The notes beneath the pieces are model-generated. The model was not told the DNA's origin and did not search any database. It saw only the letters and a program-made list of their open reading frames with translations. From DASSQJ01 sp963730165 (GTDB lineage Bacteria > Actinomycetota > Actinomycetes > Actinomycetales > Dermatophilaceae), in contig CAVSQS010000002.1 in the NCBI GenBank assembly GCA_963730165.1, positions 558,001 through 622,000 on the forward strand: a DNA stretch of 64,000 nt, in the 5' to 3' direction. Positions 7,242 through 16,146 of this stretch are shown piece by piece. Position numbers and translations under genes: made by a program. Within the stretch, counting starts at the first letter, position 1; each line of letters starts with the position of its first letter.

Positions 7242-10200
7242 CTACCGGCGCGCGGCACCCGCTCCGTCCGGCGCCCGGTCACGGACCACCGGTTCCGGAT
7301 CGGAGGCCTCGGGCGCCGAGCCGAAGTCGCCACCGCTCGCCTCGAGGAGCGCGCGGGCCGCCTGACGGCCCGACTCCACCATCCGGTCGAACTGGTGGAA
7401 CTCGAGCAGCCCGGTCCCGGCCGAGGACGGGGCGACGACCCAGGCGCCGCACCGGCGCGCCGCCTCGACCGCTCCACCGCTGCCGAGGGTCATCGTGCGC
7501 AGCAGGGTCTCGCCGAGGCTGGGCACCCTCGGGCGGCCGGGCCGATGGACGGACGAGCCGCCGGTGCCGATGGACACCGCGACCACCGGTCCCTCGTCCC
7601 TCTCGACGAGCAGGTCGGCGGGCAGGTTGTCGAGGACGCTGCCGTCGACGAGCAGCCGGCCGTCGTCGCGGGGCACGGGAGGCCACAGCACCGGGAGGCG
7701 ACACGAGGCGACGACGGCGTCGACGAGCCCGCCGTGCTCGTGGACCTGGCGCTCGCGGTTCGTCAGGTCGACGCTGACGACGCGCAGCTGACGCGGCAGC
7801 CCCTCGAACACCGTGGTGCTGCCGAGCCCGCGGTTCAGGGCCCGGACCACCCGCTCGCCCTTGGCCAGGGCCCGGACCGGCGGCGTCTCCCAGTCGAAGA
7901 GGGGTGAGCGCCGGACGAACTCCCCGTAGCAGAGATCCTCGAACTCCTCGCCCGAACCGCTCGTCGCGTAGCCCGCCGCGATGACCGCACCCATGCTCGT
8001 CCCGGCGAGCCGGTCGATGCGGAAGCCGGCGTCCTCGAGCTCGCGCACCACACCGATCGTCGCGAACGACCGCGCCGCGCCGCCGGCGAGGACGAGGCCG
8101 AGGGAGCGCGCGGCGAGACGGTCGGCGAGCGACCGAACGCCGAGGGCGACGTCGCCGTCGACCAGGGTGACCTGCCACGCGTCGGTCGCGGCTCCCCACC
8201 CGGCGCACCGCTCGGGGTGCGGCGGAGGGCCGACGAGCACGATCTCCGGACGACGCCCGGTGGCCAGGAGCGCCGCCCCGTCCGGGACCTCGGCGTCGGA
8301 GCGGGCGACGAGCACCACGGTGTCGGCCTGCCGGAGGCAGAACTCACGCCACGAGCGGTCGTCCGGGCCGGAGCCGTTCCCCTCCGGCCCGTGGTCCGCG
8401 ACGAGGACGACCCGGTCGTGCTCGAGCTCGGCCCGGGCCAACCCGTCGGGGTCCACCCGACCGAGGTCGACGACGTCGAGGTGGCTACCCATCCGGGCCG
8501 TCAGCGCGCTCGCGACCTCGTGGACCGGGGCTCCCTGGTGGACGGCCACGACCGAGACCACGGTGGGCCGTTCGGGCGGCGGGGCGGACGCCGACGGCGC
8601 CGCGGTGCGCAGCTGGTCGGCGACCTGGCCGAGGAGGAAGCGCGAGGCCCGTGCATCGGAGTCGAGGACCGCGTCGAGCGACTCGCGGGGCAGCTCGAGG
8701 ACCGTGGCGTCGCGCCGGGCGCGGACGGTGGCCGACCGCGGTTCCCCGGTGAGCAGCGCCAGCTCCCCGAGGACGACACCCGGACCGACCTCCCGGACCC
8801 GGCGGTCGCCGACGAAGACCTCGAGGCGCCCCCGGCGCACGACGAAGGCGGAGCCCGCGGGGTCCCCCTCCCGCACGAGGTCCTGACCGGCCGGCACCTC
8901 GACGAGCCTCGAGGCGTGCTCGAGCCGGCGTCGGGCCTCCTCCGGCAGGGCGGCGACGAGAGGGACCGCGCCCAGGTCGGTCGACGTGGCGGGGAGCGGC
9001 CGGGCGAGTGTCCACTCCCGCGGCGGGTCCGGAGCGTGGACGTGGGCCGGGCGGATGTCGTCGACCCTCTCGGACTCGGCGGTGGAACGGATGCGGCCCA
9101 GCGGGATCGCCACGAGGGCGACGACGAGGAACGCGACGATCGAGAGCACCCAGCCGTCGCGGAACGCGCCGACGGCGGTCTCCGGCGTCGGGTCGCCGAG
9201 GACGACGACGAGGATCGCGATGCCGAGGACGCCGCCGAGCTGGCGGGCGCTCGAGTTGACGGCCGACGCGGTGGCGTAGCGCCCACCGGGCACCGCCGCG
9301 AGGGAGGCGCTGCCGAGGAGCGGCAGGGTCGCGCCGACACCTATGCCGCTGAGGATCTGCCCCGGCATCCACTCCGCCCAGAACGCCGGCTGGAGTCCCA
9401 CCCGCTGGTGGTACCAGAGGTAGGCGCCGGCCCACACCAGCGCCCCGGGCACGACGAACCACCGGTAGCCGAACCGGTCGGCGAGGGGCCCGAGCCGCGA
9501 GGCGACGATGGCGGCGACGACGGCCCCCGGCACGAGGGCCAGCCCGGCGCGCAGCACGTCGTAGCCCCAGATGTACTGGAGCCAGAGGATGTTGGTGAGC
9601 AGGTACGCGTAGAAACCGAAGCCCGCGACGACCGTCGCCACCGAGCCGATGTCGAAGGACCTCAGCCTCAGCAGGGTCGGGTCGACGAGCGGCGAGCGGT
9701 GTCGACGGGAGCTGAGGACGAAGGCGGTGAAGAGCACGACGGCACCGGCGAGGCTCGCGAGCGTCTCGGTGCCCGTCCAGCCCCAGTCGGGGCCCTTGAT
9801 GATGCCGAGGTTGAGCAGGGCGAGCGACGCGGCGAGGGTTGCGGCGCCGACAAGGTCCGGCAGGGTCCGGCGGCCCGGTGCGCGGCTCTCGACGAGCTGG
9901 CTGCGGGCGGACCACAGGGCGGCCAGGCCGAAGGGGAGGTTGACGAGGAAGGCCCACCGCCACCCGCCGAGCTGGGTCAGGCCGCCACCGATGGGCGGGC
10001 CGAGCCCCGCCGCGACGGCGGCCGAGGCACCCCACAGGCCGATGGCATGCGCCCGGCGCTCACCGGGAAAGGCGGCGATGACGAGCGCGAGCGAGGCCGG
10101 GACGAGCGCGGCGGCACCCAGCGCCTGGAGGACACGGAAGGCGACGAGGAACTCCACCGACGGCGCGGCCCCGCAGAGGACCGACCCCAGGGTGAACACC

Positions 10201-10460
10201 GCGACCCCGCCGATGAAGGAGCGGCGTCGGCCGATCAGGTCGGTGAGCCGTCCGAAGACGATGAGGAACGCGGCGAAGACGATGTTGTAGGCGTTGAGCA
10301 CCCACGAGAGCCCGCCGATCGACACCGTCGGGAAGGACTCGCGGATCGAGGGGAAGGCGACGTTGACGATGGTGGCGTCGAGGAAGGCGAGGAACGCTCC
10401 GAAGCACGCGACGAGCAACACACGACCTGCAGGGATTCGGGCAGAGCTCCCCGTCGACAT
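7242..10460 (-). CDS. Tripartite fusion: MFS exporter, cyclic-nucleotide-binding domain, patatin-like phospholipase
   Basis: This 1,072-residue protein joins three modules. Residues about 12-455 are an MFS exporter of the 14-helix drug:H+ type, with FLDATIVNVAFPSI in helix 1 and GRLTDLIGRRRSF in the first loop. Residues about 497-610 are a cNMP-binding domain with the phosphate cassette GELALLTGEPRSATVRA, keeping the ligand-type Glu and Arg. Residues about 785-945 are a patatin/NTE-type hydrolase with GGAARSFATIGV (oxyanion loop), GTSMG (Ser822) and VDGSVLDNLP (Asp939). The 625-785 segment resembles the Rossmann-like region preceding NTE patatin domains. The ATG at 10460 is chosen for AAGGAGG just upstream. 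Inferred: a membrane-tethered lipid hydrolase, possibly gated by a nucleotide and linked to lipid or drug transport. Confidence 0.93.
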   Translation of the reverse strand: MSTGSSARIPAGRVLLVACFGAFLAFLDATIVNVAFPSIRESFPTVSIGGLSWVLNAYNIVFAAFLIVFGRLTDLIGRRRSFIGGVAVFTLGSVLCGAAPSVEFLVAFRVLQALGAAALVPASLALVIAAFPGERRAHAIGLWGASAAVAAGLGPPIGGGLTQLGGWRWAFLVNLPFGLAALWSARSQLVESRAPGRRTLPDLVGAATLAASLALLNLGIIKGPDWGWTGTETLASLAGAVVLFTAFVLSSRRHRSPLVDPTLLRLRSFDIGSVATVVAGFGFYAYLLTNILWLQYIWGYDVLRAGLALVPGAVVAAIVASRLGPLADRFGYRWFVVPGALVWAGAYLWYHQRVGLQPAFWAEWMPGQILSGIGVGATLPLLGSASLAAVPGGRYATASAVNSSARQLGGVLGIAILVVVLGDPTPETAVGAFRDGWVLSIVAFLVVALVAIPLGRIRSTAESERVDDIRPAHVHAPDPPREWTLARPLPATSTDLGAVPLVAALPEEARRRLEHASRLVEVPAGQDLVREGDPAGSAFVVRRGRLEVFVGDRRVREVGPGVVLGELALLTGEPRSATVRARRDATVLELPRESLDAVLDSDARASRFLLGQVADQLRTAAPSASAPPPERPTVVSVVAVHQGAPVHEVASALTARMGSHLDVVDLGRVDPDGLARAELEHDRVVLVADHGPEGNGSGPDDRSWREFCLRQADTVVLVARSDAEVPDGAALLATGRRPEIVLVGPPPHPERCAGWGAATDAWQVTLVDGDVALGVRSLADRLAARSLGLVLAGGAARSFATIGVVRELEDAGFRIDRLAGTSMGAVIAAGYATSGSGEEFEDLCYGEFVRRSPLFDWETPPVRALAKGERVVRALNRGLGSTTVFEGLPRQLRVVSVDLTNRERQVHEHGGLVDAVVASCRLPVLWPPVPRDDGRLLVDGSVLDNLPADLLVERDEGPVVAVSIGTGGSSVHRPGRPRVPSLGETLLRTMTLGSGGAVEAARRCGAWVVAPSSAGTGLLEFHQFDRMVESGRQAARALLEASGGDFGSAPEASDPEPVVRDRAPDGAGAARR

Positions 10461-10471
10461 CCGACCTCCTT

Positions 10472-10494
10472 GTGAACGGCAGTTCACGAACCTA
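10472..10494 (-). promoter_or_regulatory. Promoter -10 with palindromic operator for the MFS/patatin fusion gene
   Basis: GTGAAC-GGCA-GTTCAC at 10472-10487 is a perfect 6-4-6 palindrome ending one base before the ribosome-binding site AAGGAGG. TAGGTT on the minus strand (10489-10494) fits an actinobacterial -10 box, placing the transcript start inside the palindrome. TetR-type repressors often bind such sites at exporter genes, but no regulator gene is adjacent. The -35 is not clear. Confidence 0.45.
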
Positions 10495-10565
10495 GCCCGG
10501 GCCGCGCCCCACCGGTATGGCCCGATCGGACTAGGCGTCCCGCATCTGCGCAGGTCGCCGCCCCC

Positions 10566-11075
10566 TCACGCCTCCCCTGTCGGCTCGCTGTTCTCGAGGT
10601 AGAGCGTCCGACCGGCGGTGGCCGTGACCTCCAGCATCCGGGCGGTGTAGGGGGCCACGTGCCGGACCGCGCGGGCGGGCTCGACCCAGTGCACCCCCGC
10701 GATCTCGCGCCGGAGGAAGCGCGCGGGGTCGAGCTCCCCGGTCTCGTGGACGCCGAGGTCGAACAGGAAGAGGTGGGCGTCGTCCCACCCGCGCCAGGGC
10801 GGGAGCCAGTTGACCGCGACGAGCCCTCCTGCGGTGACCGCGATGCCCAGCTCCTCCCGGACCTCGCGCACCACGGTGACAGCAGGCGGCTCCCCGGGGT
10901 CGACGACCCCGCCCGGCAGGTCCCACTCCTTCTTGTACGTCAGCTCGCAGAGGAGCACCTGCCCGGCCGGGTTCCGCAGCAGGCCCTGGGCGATGTTGCG
11001 CTTCTTCGGCAGGCGCGCGTTGAGGACGGCGATGCGGCGCAGCCGCTCACCCTCGGTCTCCTCGCGTCGCGGCAT
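10566..11075 (-). CDS. NUDIX hydrolase
   Basis: The 169-residue protein contains a complete Nudix box, GGVVDPGEPP followed by AVTVVREVREELGI, fitting the GX5EX7REUXEEXGU pattern that binds Mg2+ and cleaves nucleoside-diphosphate-linked substrates. The surrounding QVLLCELTYKKEWDLPGG strand is typical. The highly charged N-terminus (MPRREETEGERLRRIAVL) precedes the domain. Substrate cannot be assigned. It is a single gene between the MFS/patatin fusion and the divergent rmuC. Confidence 0.88.
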   Translation of the reverse strand: MPRREETEGERLRRIAVLNARLPKKRNIAQGLLRNPAGQVLLCELTYKKEWDLPGGVVDPGEPPAVTVVREVREELGIAVTAGGLVAVNWLPPWRGWDDAHLFLFDLGVHETGELDPARFLRREIAGVHWVEPARAVRHVAPYTARMLEVTATAGRTLYLENSEPTGEA

Positions 11076-11164
11076 GGACCGAGGCTACGTGCCCCCGTCG
11101 CCGCCGGGTGGCGAGGTGACGAAGGTGCGGGCCGGTGTCGGTGGGCACTGGGAGCATCCTCGTC

Positions 11165-12352
11165 ATGGACGGATGGATGTGGGGCCTGCTCGGTCTCGTC
11201 GTCGGGGCCACGGCCGCGACGGGGCTCGCCCGGTTGGTGTTCGCGGCCCGCTCGGCGGCGGTCTCGACCGAGCGCGACCTGCTCCGTGAGCGGGTGGTCG
11301 ACCTCGAGGGCTCCCTCGCCGAGGACCTCGAGACCGCGGCTCTGCTCGCGCCGCTCAAGGACGCCCTCGTGCGGGTCGAGGGTCACGTGAGCGAGCTCGA
11401 GCGAGAGCGGGCCCAGCAGTTCGGGTCGCTGCGTGCGGTGCTGGCCCGCGTCGAGGGCGAGACCCAGAGCCTGGGCCGCGCCACGGCGTCCCTGGCCGGG
11501 TCGTTGCGCAGCTCCACCGTGCGCGGCGCCTGGGGCGAGGTGCAGCTGCGCCGGGTGCTCGAGGCGGCCGGGATGCTCGCCCGCTGCGACTTCGACGAGC
11601 AGGTCACCGCCGTGTCGGGGCACGAGCGCGGGGTCCGGCCCGACGTCGTCGTGCGTCTCCCGGGCGATCGACACCTCGTCGTCGATGCCAAGGTGCCGAT
11701 GGACGCCTTCCTCGACGCCCAGGCCGAGGACCTCTCCGACGACGAGCGGGCCGACCTCCTGGCCGAGCACGCCGCGCGGCTCGCCGCCCACGTCGAGGCC
11801 CTCGCCGCGAAGGACTACTGGACCGCCTTCCGCGACACCCCCCAGATGGTGGTCTGCTTCGTCCCGAGCGACGCGACCCTCGCGGCGGCGCTCGCCGCCC
11901 GGCCCTCCCTGCACGAGTCCGCCCTGGCGCGCCGCGTCGTCCTCGTCGGTCCCGGCTCGCTCATGGCACTGCTGCGCACCGTGGCCTTCGCGTGGCAGCA
12001 GGACGCCCTGTCGGGCAACGCCCGCGAGCTGCTCGAGCTCGGACAGGAGCTCTACCGCCGACTGGCCACGCTCGGCACACACGCGGCCAAGCTGGGGCGC
12101 TCCCTCCAGTCGAGCGTCGAGGCGTACAACGCGATGGTGGGCGCCCTCGAGTCACGGGTGCTCGTCACCGCCCGCCGGATGAACGACCTCGACCTGGCCC
12201 CGGGCGAGATCGCAGCGCTGAAGCCCGTGGGCCTCGGGCCCCGGCCGCTCACGGCGCAGGAGCTCATCGACGCGGTGGCCGCCGACGCGTCTCGACCCGA
12301 GCTGCTGCTCGACCCCGACGCCCCGCCCTCGCGCCGACGCGACGCCGGCTGA
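11165..12352 (+). CDS. rmuC: RmuC-family DNA recombination protein
   Basis: The 395-residue protein has one N-terminal membrane helix (WGLLGLVVGATAATGLARLV), a coiled-coil region (ERDLLRERVVDLEGSLAEDL) and the RmuC nuclease-like core: RGAWGEVQLRRVLEAAGML, YDEQ-like FDEQ, RPDVVVRLPGDRHLVVDAKV and KDYWTAFRDTPQMVVCFVPS. RmuC limits recombination between short inverted repeats in E. coli; its biochemistry is poorly known. The ATG at 11165 is chosen with GGGAG upstream; an in-frame GTG at 11135 would add ten residues. It converges on the C69 peptidase gene. Confidence 0.9.
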   Translation: MDGWMWGLLGLVVGATAATGLARLVFAARSAAVSTERDLLRERVVDLEGSLAEDLETAALLAPLKDALVRVEGHVSELERERAQQFGSLRAVLARVEGETQSLGRATASLAGSLRSSTVRGAWGEVQLRRVLEAAGMLARCDFDEQVTAVSGHERGVRPDVVVRLPGDRHLVVDAKVPMDAFLDAQAEDLSDDERADLLAEHAARLAAHVEALAAKDYWTAFRDTPQMVVCFVPSDATLAAALAARPSLHESALARRVVLVGPGSLMALLRTVAFAWQQDALSGNARELLELGQELYRRLATLGTHAAKLGRSLQSSVEAYNAMVGALESRVLVTARRMNDLDLAPGEIAALKPVGLGPRPLTAQELIDAVAADASRPELLLDPDAPPSRRRDAG

Positions 12353-12397
12353 ACCGGCTCCAGGCATCCCGGTGGGCCCGGCGCGGCTTTGTGCGGC

Positions 12398-13786
12398 CTA
12401 GGAGAGTCGGTGCTCGAGCGCCCTGCCGCCGGACCGGTCGAACCGGCGCCACGCGAGCTGGTACGGCGTGCGGCCCCACTGCTCCGGGGCGTGCGCGGCG
12501 ACCGTCTGGGCCCACCGGCGGTAGGCGGCGGTGGCCTCGGCGAACGCCTCCGTCGAGCACGCGACCCGTTCCTCGACGCCACCGAGGACGGCCCGGGCGG
12601 CACGGGCGTCGATGCGCGCCTGCACCTGCGCACGGTCGGCGGCGACGAGGCCGCGCAGTCGGGCGTAGTCGCGCAGCACCATCCGATGCAGGTCCTCGTG
12701 GTCCCACCAGAGCGAGCCCGGCGTGTACGTGCGGCCCGGTGCCCGGCCGGTGTCGGGCACGCCGGCGGCCGCGAGGGCGTCGAACCACAGCGGCATTCGC
12801 AGGGACAGGCACGGCGCGGCCGTCGGACTCACCCAGTGGGTGTCGGGCGTCCCACCCCCGGCGGGGCCCAGCGCCGACACCCACGACCCGGTGGTCTGCG
12901 ACACGCGGACCGGACCGAAGCCGGCGTGGGCACAGACGGTCTGGCCGAGCAGGCCGCCCCACGCATGGTCGCGCGGTGACCACGCCGGGTCGGAGTCGGC
13001 CCGCGACCCGTGGTCGGACAGCGTCTCCCACGCACGCGCCACGTCCATCCGCCCGCCGGCGGCGGCCAGGGCGTCCGTCGTGCGGCACTGCCGCACCCGC
13101 GCCTCGCTGAAGGTCGTGTAGACGCGGTCCGAGTAGACGGCGCCGACGTCGAAGCCCTCCGGACCCCGGGCCCACCCGTGCGCGATCGCCTGCGTGACGA
13201 GGTCGTCGGACGCGCGGTCGAAGCGGGTACCGGTCGTGATCACGTTGGAGATCGAGGCGGTGCCCTCGACGCGCCGGGCGACCCACGCGCGTCCCGCAGT
13301 CTCGAGGACCCACGCCTCGCGACGGTCCGCGACGAGGAAGCCGTTGTGGTAGCGCATCGGGTGCTCGTGGCCGCAGTTGCCGCCCTGCCCGTACTCCTCG
13401 AGGAGCCCGGTGATGACGTCGACGGCCTCCGCGGCGGTCTCGGCGCGCTCGAGGCCGAGCCGGAGCAGGTCCATCCCGATCAGCCCGGGCTCGTCCTCGT
13501 ACGGCACCCGCGTGAAGACCGCCTCGTTGCCGATGACGACGCCGTGCTCGTTGGCGCCCATCTCGGCGCCCCAGATCCAGTACGGCTTGCCGAGGAGCAC
13601 CGCGTGGGTCCGTGCAGCCTGCGGGATCGTCAGGTAGGTGCAGCGGACCTCCTCCCCCGGACCGTGGTCGGCCGCAGGGACGTGGACCACCTCGTGGGCC
13701 TCGTTCGGCTCCCGGTCGCTGTTCTTCGCGAGGAGCACGCCACCGTCCGCCGTCGCGTCGGCGAGGGCCACGAGGGTGTCGCACAT
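12398..13786 (-). CDS. C69-family (Ntn-hydrolase) dipeptidase
   Basis: The 462-residue product starts MCDTLVAL, placing Cys2 as the N-terminal nucleophile of a C69/U34 dipeptidase after Met removal. Other family blocks are GVLLAKNSDREPNEAHEVV, WIWGAEMGANEHGVVIGNEA, GGNCGHEHPMRYHNGFLVAD and SISNVITTGTRFDRASDDLV. Members cleave dipeptides with broad specificity. An upstream in-frame start would bury the catalytic Cys, so the ATG at 13786 is firm. No signal peptide is present, so it is probably cytoplasmic. It is divergent from the aminotransferase gene across 66 bp, suggesting shared regulation and a role in amino-acid supply. Confidence 0.9.
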   Translation of the reverse strand: MCDTLVALADATADGGVLLAKNSDREPNEAHEVVHVPAADHGPGEEVRCTYLTIPQAARTHAVLLGKPYWIWGAEMGANEHGVVIGNEAVFTRVPYEDEPGLIGMDLLRLGLERAETAAEAVDVITGLLEEYGQGGNCGHEHPMRYHNGFLVADRREAWVLETAGRAWVARRVEGTASISNVITTGTRFDRASDDLVTQAIAHGWARGPEGFDVGAVYSDRVYTTFSEARVRQCRTTDALAAAGGRMDVARAWETLSDHGSRADSDPAWSPRDHAWGGLLGQTVCAHAGFGPVRVSQTTGSWVSALGPAGGGTPDTHWVSPTAAPCLSLRMPLWFDALAAAGVPDTGRAPGRTYTPGSLWWDHEDLHRMVLRDYARLRGLVAADRAQVQARIDARAARAVLGGVEERVACSTEAFAEATAAYRRWAQTVAAHAPEQWGRTPYQLAWRRFDRSGGRALEHRLS

Positions 13787-13852
13787 GCGGTCATCATGCA
13801 TCGGGATCGAGGTCCCTGTCTGTGGCCCACGCGACGGGTCGATACTGCGGAC

Positions 13853-15184
13853 ATGACGACGTCCACCACTCCGCCCTCGAGCACTCCCGGCCGCGAGGAG
13901 GTGCTCGCCCTCGCCGAGCGCTACCTCTGCCCCGACCGGGTCCGCACCTTCCGCGCGCTCGGTGGCGGGATCGTCATGGGCCGACGCGAGGGCTACCGGA
14001 TCCACGACGTCGACGGGCGCGCCTGGTGGGACCTGCACCTCAACGGCGGCGTCTTCAACCTCGGCCACCGCAACCCCGAGCTCGTCGCCACCCTCGCCGC
14101 GGCCCTCGACGAGCTCGACATCGGCAACCACCACTTCCCGAGCGTCGAGCGCGCGCAGCTCGCCGAGCAGCTCGTCGGGCTGACCCCGGGCGCGCACTAC
14201 GCCGTCTTCTCCAGCGGCGGCGGCGAGGCCGTCGACCTCGCCCTGAAGTCGGCGCGCCGCGCAACCGGCCGGCGCCGCATCGTGTCGGCCTCCGGTGCCT
14301 ACCACGGCCACACCGGGCTCGCCCTCGCCGCGGGCGACCGGCACGCAGCCGAGTCCTTCCTCTCGACCGGGCCGGACGACGAGTTCGTCCGGGTGCCCTT
14401 CGACGACCCCGCCGCCCTCGAGCGGGCCCTCGCGGCGGAACCGACCGCCGCGGTCGTCCTCGAGAGCATCCCGGCGACGTCGGGGTTCCCGATGCCCTCC
14501 CCCGGCTACCTCGGGCTGGTCCGCGAGCTCTGCGACGCGCACGGCGCGCTGTACGTCGCCGACGAGGTGCAGACCGGCCTCGGACGCACCGGGTCGATGT
14601 GGGCGGTGGAGCGGGAGGGGGTCGTCCCCGACGTCCTCGTCACCGGCAAGGGGCTCTCCGGGGGCCTCTACCCGATCGCGGCGACGCTGCTCTCCGAGCG
14701 CGCCGGCGCCTGGCTCGAGGACGACGGGTGGGCCAACGTCTCGACCTTCGGCGGCGCCGAGCTGGGCTGTCGCGTCGCCCGGGCCGTCCTCGACCTCACG
14801 ACGCGCCCCGAGACCCGGCAGCGGGTCGACACCCTCGCCCGCACCTTCTCGGCGGGCCTGCGCGCCCTCGCGGCCCGCCACCCCGACTGGCTCGTCGAGG
14901 TGCGCCAGGCCGGGCTCGTCATCGGGCTCCGCTTCGCCCACCCGCTCGGGGGGGTGGTGATGACCACCGTCCTCCACGAGGCGGGCGTCTGGGCGATGTT
15001 CGCCGACTTCGACCGGTCGGTGCTGCAGGTCAAGCCCGGGCTCCTGCTGACCGACGTCGAGGCCGCGGAGGTGCTCGCCCGTGTCGGGGCCGCGCTCGAC
15101 GGGCTGCTCGAGAGCGGGCTCCTCGGCTCGGGAGAGCTCGAGGCGCGGCTCGGCGCCGTCCTGCCCGGAGGCTCGCGGGAATGA
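13853..15184 (+). CDS. Class III PLP-dependent aminotransferase
   Basis: The 443-residue enzyme shows the fold-type I class III pattern: DLHLNGGVFNLGHRNPELVA, YAVFSSGGGEAVDLALKSAR (PLP phosphate loop), SASGAYHGHTGLALAAG, LYVADEVQTGLGRTGSMWA (Asp that binds the pyridine nitrogen) and VLVTGKGLSGGLYPIAA with the catalytic lysine. Members act on omega-amino acids such as ornithine, 4-aminobutyrate or acetylornithine; the substrate here is open. Its stop overlaps the next gene by ATGA, so it is coupled to a kinase-like protein, an uncommon partnership. Confidence 0.9.
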   Translation: MTTSTTPPSSTPGREEVLALAERYLCPDRVRTFRALGGGIVMGRREGYRIHDVDGRAWWDLHLNGGVFNLGHRNPELVATLAAALDELDIGNHHFPSVERAQLAEQLVGLTPGAHYAVFSSGGGEAVDLALKSARRATGRRRIVSASGAYHGHTGLALAAGDRHAAESFLSTGPDDEFVRVPFDDPAALERALAAEPTAAVVLESIPATSGFPMPSPGYLGLVRELCDAHGALYVADEVQTGLGRTGSMWAVEREGVVPDVLVTGKGLSGGLYPIAATLLSERAGAWLEDDGWANVSTFGGAELGCRVARAVLDLTTRPETRQRVDTLARTFSAGLRALAARHPDWLVEVRQAGLVIGLRFAHPLGGVVMTTVLHEAGVWAMFADFDRSVLQVKPGLLLTDVEAAEVLARVGAALDGLLESGLLGSGELEARLGAVLPGGSRE

Positions 15185-16131
15185 CCGGGACCCCGGCTCC
15201 CGGCGACCTCGCCGACGCCCTCGCCGGGGTCGAGCGCTCGCTCGACCCCGGCGCCCCCGAGCGGGGCGGCGCGGTGCACGTCCTCGCCCACGGGGAGATC
15301 TCGGTCGCCCTGGCGGTGGCCGCCCTGCCGGGCCTGGTGTGCAAGCGGATGTCGGGCTTCGCCGACGGGGGCTCAGCGTCGCGATACGTCGGCCTCGTCG
15401 GGGACTACCTCGAGCGCCTGCGGCGGGCCGGGGTCAGCGTCGTCCCGACCGACGTCGTGCCGATCGAGCGCGACCCCCGGCCCCCGGTCGTGTACCTCGT
15501 CCAACCCCGGCTCCCGGCCGAGAGCCTCGGTGACCACGTGCTCCGGACGGGTGACGACGCGACGGTGCGGTCGGCCCTCACGGCGGCCCTCTCGGTCGTC
15601 GCGGGGCTTGCCCGGCACGCGGCCGAGCCGGGTGAGGAGGTGGCGCTCGACGGCCAGCTGTCGAACTGGTCGTTCGCGCCCGACCCGGCGTCGGCCCCCC
15701 CGGTGCTCATCGACGTGGGCACCCCGTTCGTCCGTCGCGGCGGCGAGCACGCCATGGACCGCGAGGTCCTCCTGGCTCCGGTACCACCCGGCATCCGCGC
15801 GTACTACCGGCGCAAGCGGCTCGTCGAGGCCTACCTCGACGACTACTTCACCCCCCGGACCGTCGCCGTCGACCTGCTCGGCAACTTCCACAAGGAGCGG
15901 GCCGTGGCCCGGCTCCCGGTAGGTCTCGAGGTCGTCAACGCATGGCTCGGCTCCGGCGACCTCCCGGGGCCCACGGCCCCCGTGACGGGCGAGGAGGTCG
16001 AGCGCTACTACCGGCAGGACGCCGACCTGCTCGCGCTCTACCTGCGGCTGCGCCGGATGGACCGCTTCCTGCGGACCCGGGTGCTGCGCCGCCCCTACGA
16101 CTACGTCCTCCCCGGCCCGGTCGAACGCTGA
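15181..16131 (+). CDS. Uncharacterised protein with kinase-like motifs, coupled to the aminotransferase
   Basis: I do not recognise a named family for this 316-residue protein. It contains LDGQLSNWSFAPD (about residue 155) and PPVLIDVGTPFVRRGG, spaced like the catalytic loop and metal-binding Asp of aminoglycoside-phosphotransferase/choline-kinase-like proteins, but the usual HGD is replaced by LDG. Other notable blocks are LPGLVCKRMSGFADGGSASR near the N-terminus and YRRKRLVEAYLDDYFTPRTV. There is no signal peptide or membrane helix. It begins within the aminotransferase stop codon (ATGA), so the two proteins probably work together. It could be a small-molecule kinase or a catalytically altered relative. 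Confidence 0.7.
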   Translation: MTGTPAPGDLADALAGVERSLDPGAPERGGAVHVLAHGEISVALAVAALPGLVCKRMSGFADGGSASRYVGLVGDYLERLRRAGVSVVPTDVVPIERDPRPPVVYLVQPRLPAESLGDHVLRTGDDATVRSALTAALSVVAGLARHAAEPGEEVALDGQLSNWSFAPDPASAPPVLIDVGTPFVRRGGEHAMDREVLLAPVPPGIRAYYRRKRLVEAYLDDYFTPRTVAVDLLGNFHKERAVARLPVGLEVVNAWLGSGDLPGPTAPVTGEEVERYYRQDADLLALYLRLRRMDRFLRTRVLRRPYDYVLPGPVER

Positions 16132-16146
16132 GCCCTCCGGCGGGGG

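Noticed and set aside
6147..7907. 586-codon plus-strand open frame across ychF
   Set aside because: Low-complexity shadow of ychF and the patatin domain, typical of high-GC antisense frames.
8217..10475. 752-codon plus-strand open frame opposite the MFS/patatin fusion
   Set aside because: Its translation is a Gly/Arg/Asp/Glu-rich shadow with no domains; the minus-strand frame has three clear domains and a ribosome-binding site.
12398..14977. 859-residue reading of the C69 peptidase frame
   Set aside because: Everything before MCDTL is antisense to the aminotransferase; the catalytic Cys must be N-terminal.
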